Assembly (NCBI GenBank): GCA_008508345.1 | Contig: QNGE01003315.1 | Span: 16,992-80,991, forward strand | Reading direction: 5' to 3' | DNA length: 64,000 nt | From: Paragonimus westermani | Taxonomy: Eukaryota > Platyhelminthes > Trematoda > Plagiorchiida > Troglotrematidae | In this document: positions 60,631-64,000 of the stretch, piece by piece | Layout: every line of letters begins with the position of its first letter | Numbering within the stretch: the first letter of the stretch is position 1 | The notes under the pieces: model-generated | The model's database searches: none | What the model was told of the DNA's origin: nothing | What the model saw: the letters and a program-made list of their open reading frames with translations, nothing else | Translations under genes and position numbers: made by a program

Positions 60631-60889
60631 GAAACGTCAAGCGGATGATTGGAAACCAACGATATAAATCTACTTGTTTTACCGCACATTGAGGGGAGTA
60701 ATCAATTACCACTCGGTACATGTTTGTGAAGGTAAGCAATGTGCGAAATGAGCCCATTTCATCTACTCCATGTGCCTTCCAAACCATTCGGACTCAAAAC
60801 TGACGGAATGTTCCAAGATTTCGTTGAAATAATATTTGGTAAACAGTTAATTACCGGCTTCATCCGGTCCATAGGGATGCAGATTTACC
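60631..60889 (+). repeat. direct repeat, right copy (259 bp)
   Basis: Second copy of 59085-59344, starting at the same GAAACGTC. It is followed directly by 75 bases of other sequence and then the SINE at 60965. Confidence 0.9.
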
Positions 60890-60964
60890 AGCCCATACCA
60901 TTTTGCGTCTCTTCCAAGACTGTTAGGCTTTCTACTCAACATAGATTTGCCAAAGTTCATAGAA

Positions 60965-61330
60965 ACTCTCACACATTTGATCACAGCCCTTGCATTCAGA
61001 TAAACGTTTCGGTCAGATTTTTCCGAAAAGAAGTTTTGTTCTCGCCAGTGTTCGCCAGTGGTAAATATCCTTGCCACGGCTTGGATTAGAACTCCAGCTC
61101 GGCAATCACGAGGCCACCGGGATGATCACTGCACCATTGATCTCACACTGAACAGGACCGAGTTATCACACTGCTACCCTCAGCCAATTTCGTTGGCGTA
61201 GCGATCGGGTTGTCCAAGCTTCTAGAGAGAAAACACAGCTACTGTCCCTTAGCTTCGATCGATAACCCTGCGATTAGAAATTCTGAGATAGGAAGTTCAC
61301 ATGAATGCGAAGGCTGCAGTCAAGGGTGAA
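60965..61330. mobile_element. decayed divergent SINE pair (hammerhead family)
   Basis: The minus-strand copy covers about 60965-61270: A box TGGTGCAGTGA at 61136-61126, B box AGTTCTAATCC at 61093-61083, and the upstream segment with AACACAGCTACTG at about 61225. Its ribozyme region is dead (CTGGCGA in place of CUGANGA). At about 61290-61330 the tail of a plus-strand copy follows (GAATGCGAAGGCTGC), with its head and ribozyme deleted. The arrangement is that of 4580-5165. Confidence 0.6.
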
Positions 61331-64000
61331 TAGCGTTCAGCCTTAAACCAGCCATCCATCTCACTACTGATCATCACTGCTATCATAGGGATTAACCATA
61401 TATATGTTGTTCAATCTGTCGTTCAAATCACCATGCGGAAAGAATTGAGCTGCCGGAACTCCACTTAAATATTTTAGGGGCATAAAATAAGTGGTCTCGT
61501 TCGCAAATTTGTGCACACCACTGAACAGAAATCTGGTGGATGCCAACGTTTTGCACTGACGTTTCAACACCAAATATCAACAACCCAAAATCATGTATAC
61601 AGGACTGGTTGGGGATGGTGAAGACAAGCAGCAAACGAAANAAGACAAGCAGCAAACGAAAAGCAGGAGACATGAGTTCACCATAGTTGAAGGCCCAACT
61701 ATTTGTCCCTGTACACTTTAGGTTGGCCTTAGACTGCTACTGCAGCCATTTAGGTAAACTGTGGGGAAAACGCGTTTGTGTGACTCAATATGATCTTGAC
61801 CGTTGATAACCAACTGTCAGTATGCATCCGGCGGTTAAAACAGTGCGCCAGAGAGAACACGCTGGGCTGCTCCGTCACCCTGTGAACAGTTTGATAAATG
61901 TTCCTTCATCTTATACTTCAAGTACCTTTCGACCCTGTCGTTGCAACTCTCACAAAGGTGGAACAAAAAATGGGTTACTAGTGTGAACTGGAATCAGTAG
62001 ACTTCTCCTCTTTGATCAAAAGTAACGGTAGGTAACGAGTTCGTCCAGTGACTATGTTTCCAGCAACTCTGAATGTTAGTTAGGGAGCTGGAACCAGGCT
62101 GGTCATGGTTAGAAGCGAATTATATTTGTCCCTGAAAAGCAGCTCACTTTTTCAATCCCGGTGTTTTGTTTACCGCTGTCTAATCAGCAGCGTGGATTGT
62201 CCTTTATCTTACAACATAGTTGTGAGAAACGGAAATCCGGCAGCTAACAAACCATTTGCGTACACGTGATTCACGTTTGACTGGATACATGCGTGACTGG
62301 GAATAGCGGACAATCCATGTAGGCTCATAGTTGCCTTGACCTCTGAAATGATGCACCATTTCGAAAATTGACCTAAAAGTGACCATCATTTTGACAAGGG
62401 AATGACTATTCACGCCAGAATTTTCAATGCTGCTGTGTTCAAAGAATAATCCTCAACGTGAAAACCGGAGTACAGCCAAGCATTTCTGATCGTATTTCAA
62501 CAGTCAGTCGTATGTCGTTTGATCAAACAATCTATTGCAAAGATGGTCTCTTTCTTTAAACTAAACGGATTTCGAACGATGCTGGTAATATCATGGACAA
62601 AGTTTCATCAAATGGATCATGTCAAGAATGCCTACCCCCCTACATTCGATTAACAACAAATTCTCTAAATTAAGCTACGGCGAATAAGGCATGGCAACTG
62701 AAACTTAAGATTCTGAGTGAGAAGTAGAGATTGAAAGTAGGGTTGAAAAGATCACTGTTCAGTGATAAATGAAATTTAGCTTTCCATCAAAGTTCGTTTG
62801 CATCTGACAATAGGCTGTTAGTGTTTTCTAGTTCCTGGCTACCTTGTACACCCGCTGTGAGTATCAAGATCCAAAGTATAAAAACCATGAAACTCATAAC
62901 GCACAAGACGCAAACTTCGTGCTTCCCAAACAATCAAAGGTTCTTATACTTCACCTCAGTAGATGTGCATTCTCGCGCTAACCTCGACAGAGCGGATCGG
63001 TACTTCAGCGCCTACGCCACAGTAAGCAAACACAAGAGCCATTCGCCCCTAACCAACCCGTCTGACACTACAATAACCTTGACACCGTCTTCAAATTTTG
63101 CTTCTTATTCAGAAACTTTTGAAGGACCTGCCGTTTTGAAACTTCTTCTAAGGAACATGTTATTCAGGGAATGGTCACCACATGGTTCGTTTGTCGTCAA
63201 TGCTAATTATGCCTGCTTATTCACCTTCAGACAGTTTTATATCATTGCTGAAGTGAAGCAAGTCATTCGGCACTACGGCCACAGCGTCTGAATCGTCTAC
63301 AGCAAAAGTGACTGTGCACAGTATTTTTGATCTAGGTATACTAGGGGCATTTCGGGATTGTTTCTTTGGTCCAGCTAAACCACACATAAAATGCATCTGA
63401 AAGATAGAAATATTTAACCATGTACTCCATCTCAGAGGTTAGCGTTTGGCAGGTGAAACTGTCATTGTATGCTCTTTTGTAGGAGCCTCCCAACGACGCG
63501 ATCACAACTGACGCTACGAACCCAAAGCCTGAGCTGTTTGTCAAAGAAAATAAAATGGATTACTTCGTAAATTCAAATCGTGTCTGGTTCATCTATTCAC
63601 TCAGTGAAACCTGGTAAGTCTACGTTGAATAAATCGGTATTCAACTTTTTGACTACTTTGCCATGCAATTTACGGAATTGCAATTTATTTAAAAAGCATC
63701 CGTATCTTTTTTATCCCGATCGCTTTTCATTTAAACGGTCCAAAAAATCCAACCGAGCCTATCTGAACGAATATCATGCTAGACTTATGCCAAGGTATAA
63801 CATAAGGCCCACAGCTGTTTCCCGACTGGAGCACAATCACGACGGTAGGCTAGAGTATGTCACACGGCTCGCTTAACTCCGATACGACCCTCAACAATTC
63901 AGAAGCACTTCAATTGGTGATTGCACCAAAGGGAAACATCAAAATACATCGTGGTGGTATTTTGTGATAATGTCAGCGATGTGATGCCGCCTAGACAAAA
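61331..64000. other. gene-poor end of the window
   Basis: No supported gene. The longest frame, 62887-63291 from its first ATG (134 codons), has no motif, signal peptide or neighbours that would support it, and one frame of this length is expected by chance in 64 kb. A 20-base tandem duplication flanks the N at 61641. Confidence 0.5.

Noticed and set aside
62821..63291. 156-codon open frame, the longest unassigned
   Set aside because: It starts at a GTG, has no family motif, and about one frame of this length is expected by chance in this window.

Overview
This 64 kb window looks like flatworm nuclear DNA, most likely from a digenean trematode. The evidence is AT-rich non-coding sequence, one gene with long introns, tRNA-headed SINEs carrying hammerhead ribozymes (a combination known from schistosomes and other flatworms), and decayed Penelope-like, CR1-like and Ty3/gypsy elements. 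Genus cannot be fixed from the sequence. Three single-base N positions (38901, 59345, 61641) show it is a draft assembly.

The only gene I can assemble completely is a GPI-type alkaline phosphatase on the + strand in six exons: 9371-9791, 17133-17346, 20435-20715, 25002-25170, 26655-26826 and 28816-29190. All five junctions use GT..AG and keep the frame, giving 543 residues with a signal peptide, every metal and catalytic residue of the family, and a hydrophobic GPI-type tail. Its introns hold a dead Penelope-like fragment (intron 2) and a LINE-derived repeat (intron 5).

All else recognisable is mobile DNA. Around 4580-5165 two SINE copies face away from each other as a long palindrome, and each arm carries an apparently intact hammerhead ribozyme core. 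Degraded relatives lie at 30190-30425 and 60965-61330; the second repeats the same divergent arrangement. LINE reverse-transcriptase C-terminal fragments lie at 6400-6616 and 37383-37575, each followed by a shared downstream repeat that also occurs alone at 27575-28070 and 49690-50075. A CR1-like LINE remnant covers 39730-40797. A decayed Ty3/gypsy element with a recognisable 5' LTR starts at 50528 and runs to about 54690; no 3' LTR was seen. There are also an inverted repeat with arms about 227 bp long (41773-42000 / 44527-44753), a direct repeat of 260 bp (59085 / 60631) and a 140 bp MITE candidate (29959-30098).

The remaining long stretches (1-4579, 7181-9370, 30802-37380, 42001-49689, 54691-59084, 61331-64000) contain only short open frames of the size expected by chance, with no family I recognise. 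The most interesting biology is the ribozyme-bearing SINE family in its divergent inverted form, and the possible ribozyme remnant next to the Penelope-like fragment.
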